Assembly (NCBI GenBank): GCA_902560245.1
Contig: CACELK010000004.1
Coordinates: forward strand, 1-64,000
DNA: 64,000 nucleotides
Direction of reading: 5' to 3'
From: an uncultured Pelagibacteraceae bacterium
GTDB taxonomy: Bacteria > Pseudomonadota > Alphaproteobacteria > Pelagibacterales > Pelagibacteraceae
This document shows, one piece after another, positions 23,268 to 32,628 of the stretch. Below the pieces are notes generated by a model. That model was not told the origin of the DNA. It worked only from the letters and a program-made list of their open reading frames with translations, and ran no database searches. The position numbers were made by a program, and so were the translations under genes. Within the stretch, counting starts at the first letter, position 1. Each line of letters starts with the position of its first letter.

Positions 23268-23596
23268 TAATTGATTTGTTCTAAATAAATTTCAATTTCA
23301 CCTCCGCATGCTAAACCTACTTCCCATGCACTTTCATTCGAAACTTTAAATTCTATTTTTTTAAAAGGTTTGTTTTCTTCTAAAATACCAATACATTCGC
23401 GAACTACTGCCGATTCAACGCATCCACCAGAGACTGATCCCGAAAAATCTCCTTTTTCGTTAACAATCATTCTACTTCCAATTTGACGTGGCGAGGACCC
23501 CCAGGTTTGTATTACTGTTGCAAGGACTACTTTTTGGTTAGTTTTTATCCAGTCTTCAGCTTCTTCTAAAATCTTTTCATCAAATGAATTTTTCAT
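23267..23596 (-). CDS. XdhC/CoxI family maturation protein, N-terminal half
   Basis: This 109-residue protein has the XdhC_CoxI N-terminal signature VLATVIQTWGSSPRQIGSRM followed by DFSGSVSGGCVESAVV, with the conserved Cys pair region LACGGEIEIYLE at the end. The short length equals the N-terminal domain alone; the C-terminal domain is the next gene. It is 30 bases downstream of coxM. Together with MocA this prepares the MCD cofactor for CoxL (known for the family; pairing inferred). Confidence 0.88.
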   Translation of the reverse strand: MKNSFDEKILEEAEDWIKTNQKVVLATVIQTWGSSPRQIGSRMIVNEKGDFSGSVSGGCVESAVVRECIGILEENKPFKKIEFKVSNESAWEVGLACGGEIEIYLEQIN

Positions 23597-23626
23597 TAGA
23601 TGTAAGGTTAATACTCAAATATTTAT

Positions 23627-24412
23627 TTAGCAAGCATCAACAGCTTTTTTAGCAAAAATTTTAACCATATTTGCTCTGTAATCTGCAGAAGCATGAATAT
23701 CAGAATTCATTCCGCTAGATGAAATTTTTACATTATCTAAAGATGACGACGAAAAATTTTTTAAAAGTGCGCTTGCTATGCTTTTTTCATTATATACACA
23801 AGATTTTGCTCCAGTAACTGCAACATTTACATCACTTTTGTGTTTAGCTACATATACTCCAACTATTGCATACCTAGATGCTGGATTTGGATATTTTTGA
23901 TAGCAAGATTTTTCAGGAATTTGAAATTCTATTGCCTCTATCAACTCACCTTTTTTAAGCGATGTTTCAAACATTCCAGTGAAAAATTTATCTGCACTTA
24001 TTTTTCTATTATTTGTGTGAATTGTTGCGTTTAGAGCTATACAAGCAGATGGATAATCAGCAGAAGGGTCATTATTTGCAATTGATCCACCGATAGTTCC
24101 TCGATTTCTTACTTGGGGATCACCAATTCCTTCAGCCAGTGCAGCTAAAGAGGGAATAGCTTTTTTTACCTCTTTAGAATTAGCAACTTCGACATGTTTT
24201 GTTGTTGAACCGATAGTCACTGATTTACCGCTTGCTTTTATGCCTGATAATTTTTTTATCCTTTTAATGTCTATGATATCTTTGTAAGAAGCCAATCCTA
24301 ATTTCATAGATGGAAGAGTAGTCATTCCTCCAGCTAAAAAAGCAGAACTTGATGAAGCTAATTTTGTGGCTTCTTTAACATCTTTAGTAGAATGATAGTT
24401 AAATGTTTTCAT
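23627..24412 (-). CDS. coxM: CoxM-like FAD subunit of a molybdenum hydroxylase
   Basis: This 261-residue protein is the FAD-binding medium subunit. The diphosphate-binding motifs AGGMTTLPSMK (near residue 30) and TIGGSIANNDPSADYP (near 105) are those of the CO-dehydrogenase medium chain family. It carries electrons from the small subunit's Fe-S clusters to FAD and onward. The gene order coxS-coxL-coxM, rather than the form I order M-S-L, is common in form II clusters. It precedes the XdhC genes. Confidence 0.92.
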   Translation of the reverse strand: MKTFNYHSTKDVKEATKLASSSSAFLAGGMTTLPSMKLGLASYKDIIDIKRIKKLSGIKASGKSVTIGSTTKHVEVANSKEVKKAIPSLAALAEGIGDPQVRNRGTIGGSIANNDPSADYPSACIALNATIHTNNRKISADKFFTGMFETSLKKGELIEAIEFQIPEKSCYQKYPNPASRYAIVGVYVAKHKSDVNVAVTGAKSCVYNEKSIASALLKNFSSSSLDNVKISSSGMNSDIHASADYRANMVKIFAKKAVDAC

Positions 24413-24422
24413 AGTTTTCTCC

Positions 24423-26798
24423 TTAAGCTGCTTTAGAATTTGATTTATTCATTTTTTGACATGCATTCCAAACTTTCTCAGCAGTTGCTGGCATTGAAAC
24501 TTCTGTACCTACCGCGTTCATAACGGCATTCATAACCGCTGGAGGAGCAGCAATTGCACCTGCTTCACCGCAACCTTTTGTTCCTAATGGGTTAGACGTA
24601 GCTGGAGTGCAGGTAAATCCTAAATTAAACTCTGGAAAATTATCAGCTCTTGGCATCGTATAATCCATGTATGATGCTGTAACTAATTGTCCAGTATCGT
24701 CATAATGACAATTCTCATAAAGTGCTTGGCCTATTCCTTGTGCTAATCCTCCATGAACTTGACCTTCAACAATTAAAGGATTTATGATTGTTCCAAAATC
24801 ATCTACCGCTGTATATTTTACTACCTCTGTATTTCCAGTCTCTGGATCAACCTCAACTTCACAAATGTGAGAACCTGCTGGGAAAGAAAAGTTTCCTGGA
24901 TCAAAAAATGATGTTTCTTTTAGACCCGGCTCTTCTCCTTCAGGAAGGGGAGATTTAACTTCTCCGTAAGTTCCAGGTAAGTAGCAAGCAAATGCAACTT
25001 CACCAATTGTTTTCTTCTTGTTCGATTTAGCGACAATAAATTCTCCGTCTTTAAAGTCAACTTCACTTTCATTCACCTCCAACATTTTAGCAGCAACTTT
25101 TTTTCCTTTTGCTACTATCTTGTCACAAGCTTTTACAATTGCCGTTCCACCAACTGTCAAAGATCTAGATCCATAAGTTCCATAACCAAAAGGTCCTTTG
25201 TCAGTATCTCCATGTGAAATTTCAATATTTTCTAAAGGTACACCCAATCTATCAGCTGCTATTTGAGCAAATGTCGTATCATGTCCTTGCCCATGACTAT
25301 GTGATCCTGTAAAAACTGTGACATTTCCAGTTGGATTAAATCTTACTTCAGCAGACTCCCATAAACCAATTCCGCATCCTAATGACATTACTACTGCAGA
25401 GGGTGCAATACCACATGCTTCGAAATAACTACAAAAACCTATCCCTCTCAATTTACCTCTAGACGCAGATTCATTTTTTCTTTTTTCGAAACCTTTATAA
25501 TCACCAACTTCCATTGCTTTTTTCAATCCAGCATTATAATCACCTGAATCAACTGAGTGAACTAACGTTTGTTGAAATGGAAACTCTGTTGGAAAGTTTT
25601 TCATCCTAATTTCTGCAGGGTCCATACCTAATTCTCTAGCTGCTTTTTCTACTAAAGTTTCTATAGTGTATGTAGCTTCTGGTCTTCCAGCTCCTCTGTA
25701 AGCATCAACTGGAGCTGTATTTGTAAATACTGCTTTTACATTACTGTAAGCTGCAGGCATTTTATATACCCCTGTTGCACAAGGGCCAAACAAATATGTT
25801 GGAGTTACAGTTGCAAAAACTGATGCATAAGCACCAATATTTGCGATCGTTTCATTTTTAAAACCTAAAAATGTTCCATCATTTTTTACTGCAAGTTCTG
25901 CATGTGTTACATGGTCCCTTCCATGACAGTCAGACAAAAATGACTCAGTTCTGTCTGCAACCCATTTAACAGGTCTTTCTATTTTTTTAGATGCCCAGCT
26001 ACAAACTACTTCTTCAGCATAGGGATAAATTTTAGATCCAAATCCACCACCAACATCTGGCGCTATAACTCTTAATTTATTTTCAGGGGCTACACCATTA
26101 AATGCTGAAATAATTATTCTAGCTAAATGTGGGTTTTGACTCGTTGTGTATAATGTAATTTCTTCAGTTGAGGGATTATAATCTGCATTTGCCGCTCTAG
26201 GCTCCATTGCATTTGGAATTAATCTATTATTAATTAAATCAATTTTTATAATTTTATCTGCTTTATCAAAAGCTTCTTTTACTTTTTCTCTATCTCCTAA
26301 TAACCAATCGAAACATAAGTTTTTTGGAATATCTTTATAAATGTTTTCCGAATCCATTGCTTGATCGGTTTTAACTACTGCTTTTAAAACTTTATAATCT
26401 ACTTTGACTAAATCAGCTGCATTTCTTGCTTCATCAAGACTTTCTGCAATTACTACTGCTACATGATCTCCTACGTAATTTACACTCTCACTTGCTAAAG
26501 GGGGATGTGCTGGTACTTTCATATCAGAACCATCCTCACTTTTAATTCTCCATCCAGCTATTAATCCTCCAATTTTATCATTGGCAATATCTTTTCCAGT
26601 AAGTACAGCAACTACACCTGAAGATTTTTCAGCCTTTGATGTATCAACGTTTTTGATTTGTGCTCTGGCATGTGGTGAGCGAACAAAATATGCGTAAGTT
26701 TGATGGGCAAAAGTTACATCTGCTGTATATTTACCTCTACCTGTTAAAAGCTTTTTGTCCTCTTTTCTTTCAACTCTTGATCCAACTAAACTTGCCAT
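24423..26798 (-). CDS. coxL: Form II CoxL-like molybdenum hydroxylase large subunit
   Basis: This 791-residue catalytic subunit binds MCD. The active-site loop reads AYRGAGR at residues 366-372, which marks form II (form I CO dehydrogenases have AYRCSFR, with the Cys that binds copper). The conserved Glu of the molybdenum site is in KGCGEAGAIAAPPAV (Glu745). The N-terminal part is the 'hammerhead' xanthine-oxidase domain. Form II enzymes are abundant in SAR11 but their substrate is unproven; CO oxidation cannot be assumed without the Cys. It is flanked by coxS and coxM. Confidence 0.93.
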   Translation of the reverse strand: MASLVGSRVERKEDKKLLTGRGKYTADVTFAHQTYAYFVRSPHARAQIKNVDTSKAEKSSGVVAVLTGKDIANDKIGGLIAGWRIKSEDGSDMKVPAHPPLASESVNYVGDHVAVVIAESLDEARNAADLVKVDYKVLKAVVKTDQAMDSENIYKDIPKNLCFDWLLGDREKVKEAFDKADKIIKIDLINNRLIPNAMEPRAANADYNPSTEEITLYTTSQNPHLARIIISAFNGVAPENKLRVIAPDVGGGFGSKIYPYAEEVVCSWASKKIERPVKWVADRTESFLSDCHGRDHVTHAELAVKNDGTFLGFKNETIANIGAYASVFATVTPTYLFGPCATGVYKMPAAYSNVKAVFTNTAPVDAYRGAGRPEATYTIETLVEKAARELGMDPAEIRMKNFPTEFPFQQTLVHSVDSGDYNAGLKKAMEVGDYKGFEKRKNESASRGKLRGIGFCSYFEACGIAPSAVVMSLGCGIGLWESAEVRFNPTGNVTVFTGSHSHGQGHDTTFAQIAADRLGVPLENIEISHGDTDKGPFGYGTYGSRSLTVGGTAIVKACDKIVAKGKKVAAKMLEVNESEVDFKDGEFIVAKSNKKKTIGEVAFACYLPGTYGEVKSPLPEGEEPGLKETSFFDPGNFSFPAGSHICEVEVDPETGNTEVVKYTAVDDFGTIINPLIVEGQVHGGLAQGIGQALYENCHYDDTGQLVTASYMDYTMPRADNFPEFNLGFTCTPATSNPLGTKGCGEAGAIAAPPAVMNAVMNAVGTEVSMPATAEKVWNACQKMNKSNSKAA

Positions 26799-26816
26799 AT
26801 TAAATTTCTCCTTTCA

Positions 26817-27278
26817 TTACATTTTTGAAGCAGCTTCTTTAACTGCTGCAACTATATTTTGATAACCAGTACATCTACATATATTTCCTTCTAACCAATC
26901 TCTTATTTCTTTATCACTTGGATTTTTTTTATGATTTAACAAATCAATTGCACTCATAACCATTCCTGGTGTACAAAATCCACATTGTAAACCATGTTGT
27001 TTTTTAAATGCCTCTTGCATTGGATGCATCTTTCCGTTCGATACTAACCCTTCAATAGTAGTAACTTTTGAACCTTCAATATCAGCTGCTAAAGCAGTAC
27101 AACTTTTTATCGATTTTCCATCAACATGTACTACACACGCTCCACATTGACTTGTGTCACAACCAACGTGAGTGCCTGTTAAATTTAAAACTTCTCTTAA
27201 AAATACCGATAGAACTGTGTGATCTGGGACTTCCTTACTTACTTTTTTCCCATTAACTTCTAGACTTACTTTTTTCAT
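26817..27278 (-). CDS. coxS: CoxS-like 2Fe-2S subunit of a molybdenum hydroxylase
   Basis: This 153-residue protein has an N-terminal ferredoxin-like 2Fe-2S site with Cys40, Cys45, Cys48 and Cys60 ([10 protein letters not shown]) and a second site with Cys99, Cys102, Cys134 and Cys136 (CGFCTPG, CRCTGY), as in all small subunits of the xanthine oxidase family. It passes electrons between the molybdenum centre and FAD. A strong Shine-Dalgarno (GGAGGG on the minus strand, about 27288-27293) precedes the ATG, suggesting high expression. Confidence 0.95.
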   Translation of the reverse strand: MKKVSLEVNGKKVSKEVPDHTVLSVFLREVLNLTGTHVGCDTSQCGACVVHVDGKSIKSCTALAADIEGSKVTTIEGLVSNGKMHPMQEAFKKQHGLQCGFCTPGMVMSAIDLLNHKKNPSDKEIRDWLEGNICRCTGYQNIVAAVKEAASKM

Positions 27279-27370
27279 AGTCTTCCCTCCTATAAAAAAT
27301 TTAACTATTTAAACACAATAGCTAATGTTCTTCAATTATTTATAATAATTAAATTCTAGTAATGCGCGAA

Positions 27371-27946
27371 CTAATACAAGAAATATCCTATAATTATTAG
27401 AGTGATTATTGTTGCTAATGAATAAACGTATATTTTTGTATTAGATTTTTTAGTAATTAAGGGTTCTTTTTTGTTATCTTCTAGTTTTTCATCTTTCAAT
27501 TCTATTTTTTCTTTAGAAATCAATTCAGAAAATTTGCCAAAAAAAATATCAGCCATTTTTTTTGCGGTCATATCAATTAACCTCGAACCTACCTGAGCAA
27601 TTTTACCACCAACATTAGCTTCTACTTCGTAGGTAAGCTTTGTTCCGCCTTCAGAATCTTCGAGTTTTACCTGTGCTGAACCTGATGCAAAGCCGACTGG
27701 GGAATTTCCAGACCCCTCAATAACATAGCTGTTAGGAGCATTTATATTTTTAAGTTCAATATCTCCTGTAAAACTAGCATTAAATGGACCAATTTTATTT
27801 GTAGCAGTAGCTGTAAATTCGGTATTCGAGTTTTTTTTAAATTCTTCGCAACCTGGTATAGATTGTTTTAAAATTTCCGGATCATTCAGAGCTTCCCAAA
27901 CTTTTTGTTTTTCTAAATTTATTTGATAAGATCCATTTAATTTCAT
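27371..27946 (-). CDS. coxG: CoxG-like SRPBCC membrane-anchored protein
   Basis: The CoxG (SRPBCC) domain fills residues 1-150 of this 191-residue protein: GSYQINLEKQKVWEALNDPEILKQSIPGCEEF and GSARQVKL-type strands. The C-terminus ends in one membrane helix (YSLATIITLIIIGYFLY). CoxG is thought to recruit the CO dehydrogenase complex to the membrane. It is the first gene on the reverse strand in this locus, 92 bases before coxS, which suggests it belongs to the same regulon. Confidence 0.88.
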   Translation of the reverse strand: MKLNGSYQINLEKQKVWEALNDPEILKQSIPGCEEFKKNSNTEFTATATNKIGPFNASFTGDIELKNINAPNSYVIEGSGNSPVGFASGSAQVKLEDSEGGTKLTYEVEANVGGKIAQVGSRLIDMTAKKMADIFFGKFSELISKEKIELKDEKLEDNKKEPLITKKSNTKIYVYSLATIITLIIIGYFLY

Positions 27947-27976
27947 AAATGTAATGAAAACTTAACATAAAAAATT

Positions 27977-28222
27977 ATGGATGATAATACAAAAAAAGAA
28001 TTACAATCTGCTGCTTTTGACAGGTTGATAAATCATTTAAGAGAAAGAAAAGATGTTCAAAACATAGATTTAATGAATCTTGCAGGTTTTTGCAGAAACT
28101 GTTTGTCAAAATGGTATAGAGAAGAGGCACAAAAAAAAGGAATTGAAATTTCTGATCCTGATGCAAGAAAACATGTTTATGGAATGTCTTATTCTGAGTG
28201 GAAAGAAAAATATCAAAAATAA
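27977..28222 (+). CDS. DUF1244 family protein
   Basis: This 81-residue protein contains the DUF1244 core NLAGFCRNCLSKWYREEA, with a CxxC, and the ending HVYGMSYSEWKEKYQ. It is a small helical dimer in known structures, without an assigned function. The gene diverges from coxG with only 30 bases between the start codons, so the promoters must be very compact or overlap coding sequence. It precedes an EamA gene by 12 bases. Confidence 0.9.
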   Translation: MDDNTKKELQSAAFDRLINHLRERKDVQNIDLMNLAGFCRNCLSKWYREEAQKKGIEISDPDARKHVYGMSYSEWKEKYQK

Positions 28223-28234
28223 ATATTCTCTTAA

Positions 28235-29089
28235 ATGTTTAGACTATTTCCGTTGATATTTATAGTTCTTTGGTCTTCAGCTTTTATCACTACTAAACCT
28301 ATAGTTGACTATAGTGATCCTTTTTCAGCTTTAGCATTTAGATTCTCTATTGTTGCTTTCGGTTTCTTATTATTTTCGATCTTTAGAAAAGAAAAAATTT
28401 TAGTAACAAAAGAGAATGCATTAGAATCAATTTTCAGTGGTATTTTGTTTCATGGTATTTATTTAGGAGGTGTTTTTTTTTCAATATCAAAAGGATTGCC
28501 TACGGGTATTGCTGCCTTGGTGGTAACGCTAAATCCAGTTTTAACTAACGCTTTAGCAGGTCCTGTATTAAAAGAAAAAGTCTCAACTAAGCAGTGGTTC
28601 GGGGTGATTTTAGGTTTTTTAGGGGCGGCAATCGTTCTTGGACTTGACGTTGGAACAAAACTACCAACAATAGGAATAATTGCAGTTTTTATATCCTTGT
28701 TAGCTGTTACAGCTGCAACTTTGTGGCAAAAAAAATTAAGCAATAACTTATCTCTACCTGTAAGCAATATGTATCAAGCTATTGGGGGTTTTTTATTTCA
28801 TGTTTTAATAGTTTTGTTTTTTGCTAAACCTTATATAAATTTTTCAACTACTTTCATAATAGCAATGACACATCAGATTGCTCTAGTATCTTTTGGTGCA
28901 TTTACTATTTTAATGTATTTAATTAAACACAATTCAGCAAGTAAAACTGTATCTTTGTTTTTTCTTATTCCAGCCACATCCGCAGTTATTGCTTGGATTT
29001 TTTTAAATGAAACTTTAAATATGTATGATATTTTAGGATTTATAATTGCATCGGTTGGGGTCTTTATAGCTACAAGAGAAAATAAATAA
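28235..29089 (+). CDS. EamA/DMT family transporter
   Basis: This 284-residue protein has ten predicted helices forming two EamA repeats: FRLFPLIFIVLWSSAFITTK at the N-terminus, and the repeat-two start around residue 145. The N-terminal WSSAFI stretch is characteristic of this family. It is probably an exporter of small metabolites; the substrate is unknown. It lies 12 bases after DUF1244 on the same strand and converges with moaB, with four bases between the stops. Confidence 0.87.
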   Translation: MFRLFPLIFIVLWSSAFITTKPIVDYSDPFSALAFRFSIVAFGFLLFSIFRKEKILVTKENALESIFSGILFHGIYLGGVFFSISKGLPTGIAALVVTLNPVLTNALAGPVLKEKVSTKQWFGVILGFLGAAIVLGLDVGTKLPTIGIIAVFISLLAVTAATLWQKKLSNNLSLPVSNMYQAIGGFLFHVLIVLFFAKPYINFSTTFIIAMTHQIALVSFGAFTILMYLIKHNSASKTVSLFFLIPATSAVIAWIFLNETLNMYDILGFIIASVGVFIATRENK

Positions 29090-29093
29090 AATT

Positions 29094-29594
29094 TTATTTT
29101 TCTTTTAATCTAGGTAGCAGTTCAACAAAATTACACGGTTTATGATTAATGTCTAATTGATAAATTAAAATTTTATCCCAAGCATCTGTAACGCCACCAG
29201 ACGAACCAGGTAAAGCAAATATATATTTGCCATTTGCAAGAATTGCACATGCTCTTGATTGAATTGAGGAAGTTCCAACAGTTTTTAAACTTAAAGTTCT
29301 AAAAATTTCACCAAATCCAGGTATATGCTTGTCAGCAATATCATTTAAAGCTTCTGGAGTTATATCTCTACCAGTCAGACCAGTTCCTCCAGTAGTAATA
29401 ATTACATCTATTTTTTTATTTTTTAACCATTTTTTTATAATTTTTTTTATTTCATTTTTATTATCTTTGCAAATTTTTCTGTCAATTAGTAGATGCTTTG
29501 CTTTTTTAATTTTTTTTTCAAGAATATTACCGGATTTATCTGTATCTAAAGTTCTAGTATCAGTAACCGTTAAAAGTGCTATATTTACTCTCAT
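29094..29594 (-). CDS. moaB: MoaB, molybdopterin adenylyltransferase-type protein
   Basis: This 166-residue protein carries the MogA/MoaB fold signature VIITTGGTGLTGRDITPEAL (the nucleotide and molybdopterin binding loop) and FALPGSSGGVTDAW. MoaB/MogA proteins adenylylate molybdopterin to prepare metal insertion. It supplies the activity that moaA-E lack here; no moeA is seen in the window. It starts nine bases from the divergent TauE-like gene. Confidence 0.92.
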   Translation of the reverse strand: MRVNIALLTVTDTRTLDTDKSGNILEKKIKKAKHLLIDRKICKDNKNEIKKIIKKWLKNKKIDVIITTGGTGLTGRDITPEALNDIADKHIPGFGEIFRTLSLKTVGTSSIQSRACAILANGKYIFALPGSSGGVTDAWDKILIYQLDINHKPCNFVELLPRLKEK

Positions 29595-29603
29595 AAAATT
29601 AAA

Positions 29604-30350
29604 ATGATTATATTATCAATTTTATTTTTTGTAACTGCTTTATTATATTCCAGCGTTGGGTTTGGAGGTGGCTCAACTTATCTAGCCTTGCTCCTAATAT
29701 GGGGGTTGCCTTACTCTATTTTTCCTTTAATAGCGTTATCATGTAATATTATTGTAGTTTCAGGTAACTGCTTTAATTATATAAGAGCAGGCAATTTAAA
29801 TTTTAAATTATTATTGCCCTTTTTCATTGGTTCTATACCTCTAGCTTTTATTGGGGGTTCTCTTCCTATTGATAAAAAAATATTTGAAATATTGTTATTT
29901 ATAGTTCTAACAATTGCTGGATTGCTACTTTTATTAAAGTTTAAATCCTACGATGATCCAAAAAAAGTTTATAGAAAAATTCCCTTTTTTTTTTCAGTTA
30001 TAATAGGTTGTATCCTAGGTTTAATCTCTGGAATTGTTGGAATAGGTGGAGGAATTTTTTTAAGTCCAATTCTTTTTTTACTTAACGTGGCAAAACCTAA
30101 GCAAATTGTAACAGGAGCATCTTTATTTATTTTAATTAATTCATTTTTTGGTATTTTAGGACAACTAACAAAAACTCAAACATTTGAGGGATTATTAAAT
30201 TATTGGTTTTTATTATTAGTTGTATTAGTTGGTGGACAAATCGGTAATATTCTTAATCTTAAAATTTTTCCTACACGTATATTGGCTCTAATAACATCTG
30301 GACTGGTCCTGTTTGTTGCTATTAGAATAGGATATAGAATATTTATTTGA
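29604..30350 (+). CDS. TauE/SafE family sulfite-exporter-like membrane protein
   Basis: This 248-residue protein has eight predicted membrane helices and the TauE/SafE repeat motif: VGFGGGSTYLALLLIWGLP near the start, and GLISGIVGIGGGIFLSPILFLLN near residue 145. The family exports organic anions and sulfite. Its position in a molybdoenzyme locus that contains a sulfite dehydrogenase is suggestive of sulfite handling (inference). It is followed after six bases by a homocysteine methyltransferase-like gene. Confidence 0.87.
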   Translation: MIILSILFFVTALLYSSVGFGGGSTYLALLLIWGLPYSIFPLIALSCNIIVVSGNCFNYIRAGNLNFKLLLPFFIGSIPLAFIGGSLPIDKKIFEILLFIVLTIAGLLLLLKFKSYDDPKKVYRKIPFFFSVIIGCILGLISGIVGIGGGIFLSPILFLLNVAKPKQIVTGASLFILINSFFGILGQLTKTQTFEGLLNYWFLLLVVLVGGQIGNILNLKIFPTRILALITSGLVLFVAIRIGYRIFI

Positions 30351-30356
30351 TTATTA

Positions 30357-31277
30357 ATGAATAAAGATTACTTCAAAACAATAAAAATTTTAGACGGTGG
30401 AATGGGTCAAGAGTTACTTGCAAAAGGTCTAATTTCTAAAGGTACACTTTGGTCAGCTAGTGCCTTATTGGATAAAAAATATCATAAACTGATTATAGAT
30501 ATTCATTTGTCATTTATTAATTCAGGTGCAGATGTAATTCTAACAAATAGCTTTACTACAAGGAGAGTAAGATTTGAGCAAAACAATGTTAACGAAAGTT
30601 TTCAATTTGCAAATAAGTGTGCTGGAGAGCTAGCATTTAAAGCAAAAGAAATTTCAAAAAAAAATGTGATCATTGCTGGAAGTCTTCCTGCTCAAAATGA
30701 TACATATAAACCTGATGAGAGAAATAGAGATGTTATAGAAAAAAATTTTACGGATCAAGCCTTTCTAATAAGTCCATATATCGATTTCTTTTATTTAGAT
30801 GTTATTTCCAGTGGACGTGAACTTGGAATAGCTTTAGAGGTAATAGATAAATTAAAAAAACCTGTTTTAGTTGGTTTGCATATAAAAAAAAATGGAAGAT
30901 TACCCTCAGGTGAAACAATAACAGAAGTTGTCTCAAAATATAAGAATAGTAATTGGTTGGGATTAATTGCAGCTTGTGTATCCCCTGAAATAATAAACTT
31001 GTGTTTAAATGAAATAAAAAATTTAAATATTCCTTTTGGTTTTAAAGTAAATTTATGGGGTGTTGAAGAGCCACTACCAGTTCATGAATTTAATAAAGCA
31101 AAAGCAAATGAAATAGGACAAAATCCAAATATTAGACTTGGAACAAGAAATGATTTTAATGAGAAGAGACTTTCTGATTTTGTAAAAAAAACAATAAAAA
31201 ATGGAGCTACAATTTTAGGTGGTTGTTGTGAAACTAACCCTTCTCATATTAAGATTATATCAAAATTAAAAAATTAA
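30357..31277 (+). CDS. Homocysteine S-methyltransferase family protein
   Basis: This 306-residue (beta/alpha)8 barrel begins ILDGGMGQELLAKG, as MmuM/BHMT and MetH N-domains do. The zinc cysteines are a Cys in LIAACVSPEI and the Cys pair in LGGCCETNPSHI. The enzyme transfers a methyl group from S-methylmethionine, a betaine or a thetin to homocysteine, forming methionine; which donor is used is not evident. In SAR11 such enzymes can use glycine betaine or DMSP. It shares the plus-strand unit with the TauE-like gene and overlaps the convergent EamA gene by four bases. Confidence 0.85.
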   Translation: MNKDYFKTIKILDGGMGQELLAKGLISKGTLWSASALLDKKYHKLIIDIHLSFINSGADVILTNSFTTRRVRFEQNNVNESFQFANKCAGELAFKAKEISKKNVIIAGSLPAQNDTYKPDERNRDVIEKNFTDQAFLISPYIDFFYLDVISSGRELGIALEVIDKLKKPVLVGLHIKKNGRLPSGETITEVVSKYKNSNWLGLIAACVSPEIINLCLNEIKNLNIPFGFKVNLWGVEEPLPVHEFNKAKANEIGQNPNIRLGTRNDFNEKRLSDFVKKTIKNGATILGGCCETNPSHIKIISKLKN

Positions 31278-32149
31278 TCCGTAGATTTTTTTGCCAAATA
31301 AATTCCTGCTATAACTAAAATTACTGAGACTATAATTTTTGGTGTTATAAGTTCATTTAAAAAGACATATCCAAGAATAATACCAAATATAGGTATTAAA
31401 AAAGATACTTGAGATTGAAAAATAAGACCATTCTTTTTTAATATTGAAAATCTTAATAGCCATGCCAATCCAGTGGAAACTAATCCTAAATATATAACAG
31501 AGATCAAAGAATATTTATTTGGATCTAAATTCCAGGGCTTTTCAAAAATAATTGTTAGGGGCAACAAAATGATTGATGCCCATATGCAAATAGAAGTGGT
31601 GACGTTTTCATTTTTTTTATTACTTATTTTTAAAGTTAGAACCCCACCTACCACATATCCTGTTGCTCCAAGCAAAATCAATATGGCTGATAAAAAATTA
31701 TTTTCATTTATTAAAATATTATCTGAAAATAAGTAAACAATTCCAGAAAATCCTACTAAAACACCTATAGTTTTAATTAAATTAAATTTTTCATATTTTG
31801 TAAAAAAATGACCTAATATTGTAGATGTCAAAGGAGTACTAGACATTAAAATAGCAGCCAAGTTACTTTGTACAGATTTAACACCGTAAGATATTAAAAA
31901 AAATGGAATAACCAAGTTTACGAAACCAATTAAAGCAAACCAATGCCAGTCTTTTGTAAAAGCTTCAATTTTAATTTTTTTATAATAACACAAACATAAT
32001 AATGGTATTGAAGCTAAAAAAACTCTTAAAAAAGCTATTGTTATAGGGCCAAATGAATTCGTAGCAATTTTTATATTAAAAAATGCAGACGCCCAAATTA
32101 ATGCCAAAAATGCTAATAATAAATAATCAATTAAAGTTGGTTTTTTCAT
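31274..32149 (-). CDS. EamA/DMT family transporter
   Basis: This 291-residue protein has two EamA repeats and ten hydrophobic helices, beginning LLLAFLALIWASAFFNIKIAT, and the family-typical Pro-Leu-Thr stretch SSTPLTSTILGHFF near residue 100. It is an inner-membrane metabolite exporter of unknown substrate, and the third DMT transporter of this type in the window. It overlaps the YbaK gene by four bases on the same strand. Confidence 0.87.
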   Translation of the reverse strand: MKKPTLIDYLLLAFLALIWASAFFNIKIATNSFGPITIAFLRVFLASIPLLCLCYYKKIKIEAFTKDWHWFALIGFVNLVIPFFLISYGVKSVQSNLAAILMSSTPLTSTILGHFFTKYEKFNLIKTIGVLVGFSGIVYLFSDNILINENNFLSAILILLGATGYVVGGVLTLKISNKKNENVTTSICIWASIILLPLTIIFEKPWNLDPNKYSLISVIYLGLVSTGLAWLLRFSILKKNGLIFQSQVSFLIPIFGIILGYVFLNELITPKIIVSVILVIAGIYLAKKSTD

Positions 32150-32628
32150 TCAACAATTTCCTCAACTTTTCCTTTGGTAATTTTATTGAGATTTTCAAAA
32201 CTTATTTCAAATACACAATTCGGATGACCTGCAGCAGCATAAAGTTTTTTAAATCTTTTAAGCGAACTATCTATCAATATTTTAAGATTTTTTAAATGCC
32301 CAACTGGAGATACACCGCCAATGGTATATCCTGTTTCATTTTTTACTTCTTCTGGATTTGCCATGCAAACATCTTTCATTGAAATAATTTTCTTAATTTT
32401 ATTTAATGAACACTTTTTATCACCTGATACTAGACACATAATAAATGTATTATTAGCTCTTAATAATAAACTCTTAACAATGGCTCCAATTTCACAATTT
32501 AAAGAATTTGCAGCGTCCCGAGCAGTTCTTGCTGTTGATTGCAGAACTATAATTTCTAAACTACTATCAAAACTTTTTATAGATTGTTCGGCTCTTTTAA
32601 CCGATTCCTTTTCTAATAAATCTTTCAT
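32146..32628 (-). CDS. YbaK/ProX family aminoacyl-tRNA deacylase
   Basis: This 160-residue protein carries the YbaK/aminoacyl-tRNA synthetase-associated domain signature: GAIVKSLLLRANNTFIMCLVSGDKKCSLNKI (with the conserved Lys) and GYTIGGVSPVGHLK. These free-standing domains hydrolyse wrongly charged tRNAs such as Cys- or Ala-tRNAPro. It is cytoplasmic. It is first in a two-gene reverse unit with an EamA transporter. Confidence 0.87.
   Translation of the reverse strand: MKDLLEKESVKRAEQSIKSFDSSLEIIVLQSTARTARDAANSLNCEIGAIVKSLLLRANNTFIMCLVSGDKKCSLNKIKKIISMKDVCMANPEEVKNETGYTIGGVSPVGHLKNLKILIDSSLKRFKKLYAAAGHPNCVFEISFENLNKITKGKVEEIVE

Noticed and set aside
22587-23596. Frameshift splitting an XdhC gene
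   Set aside because: The two halves have their own ATG starts with a one-base stop-start overlap, and separate domain genes are a known arrangement; no sign of decay.
24423-26798. True carbon monoxide dehydrogenase (form I)
   Set aside because: The active-site loop reads AYRGAGR rather than AYRCSFR, so the copper-binding Cys is absent.
30350-30357. SAM-V type riboswitch before the homocysteine methyltransferase
   Set aside because: Only six bases separate the gene from the preceding stop, leaving no room for such a leader.
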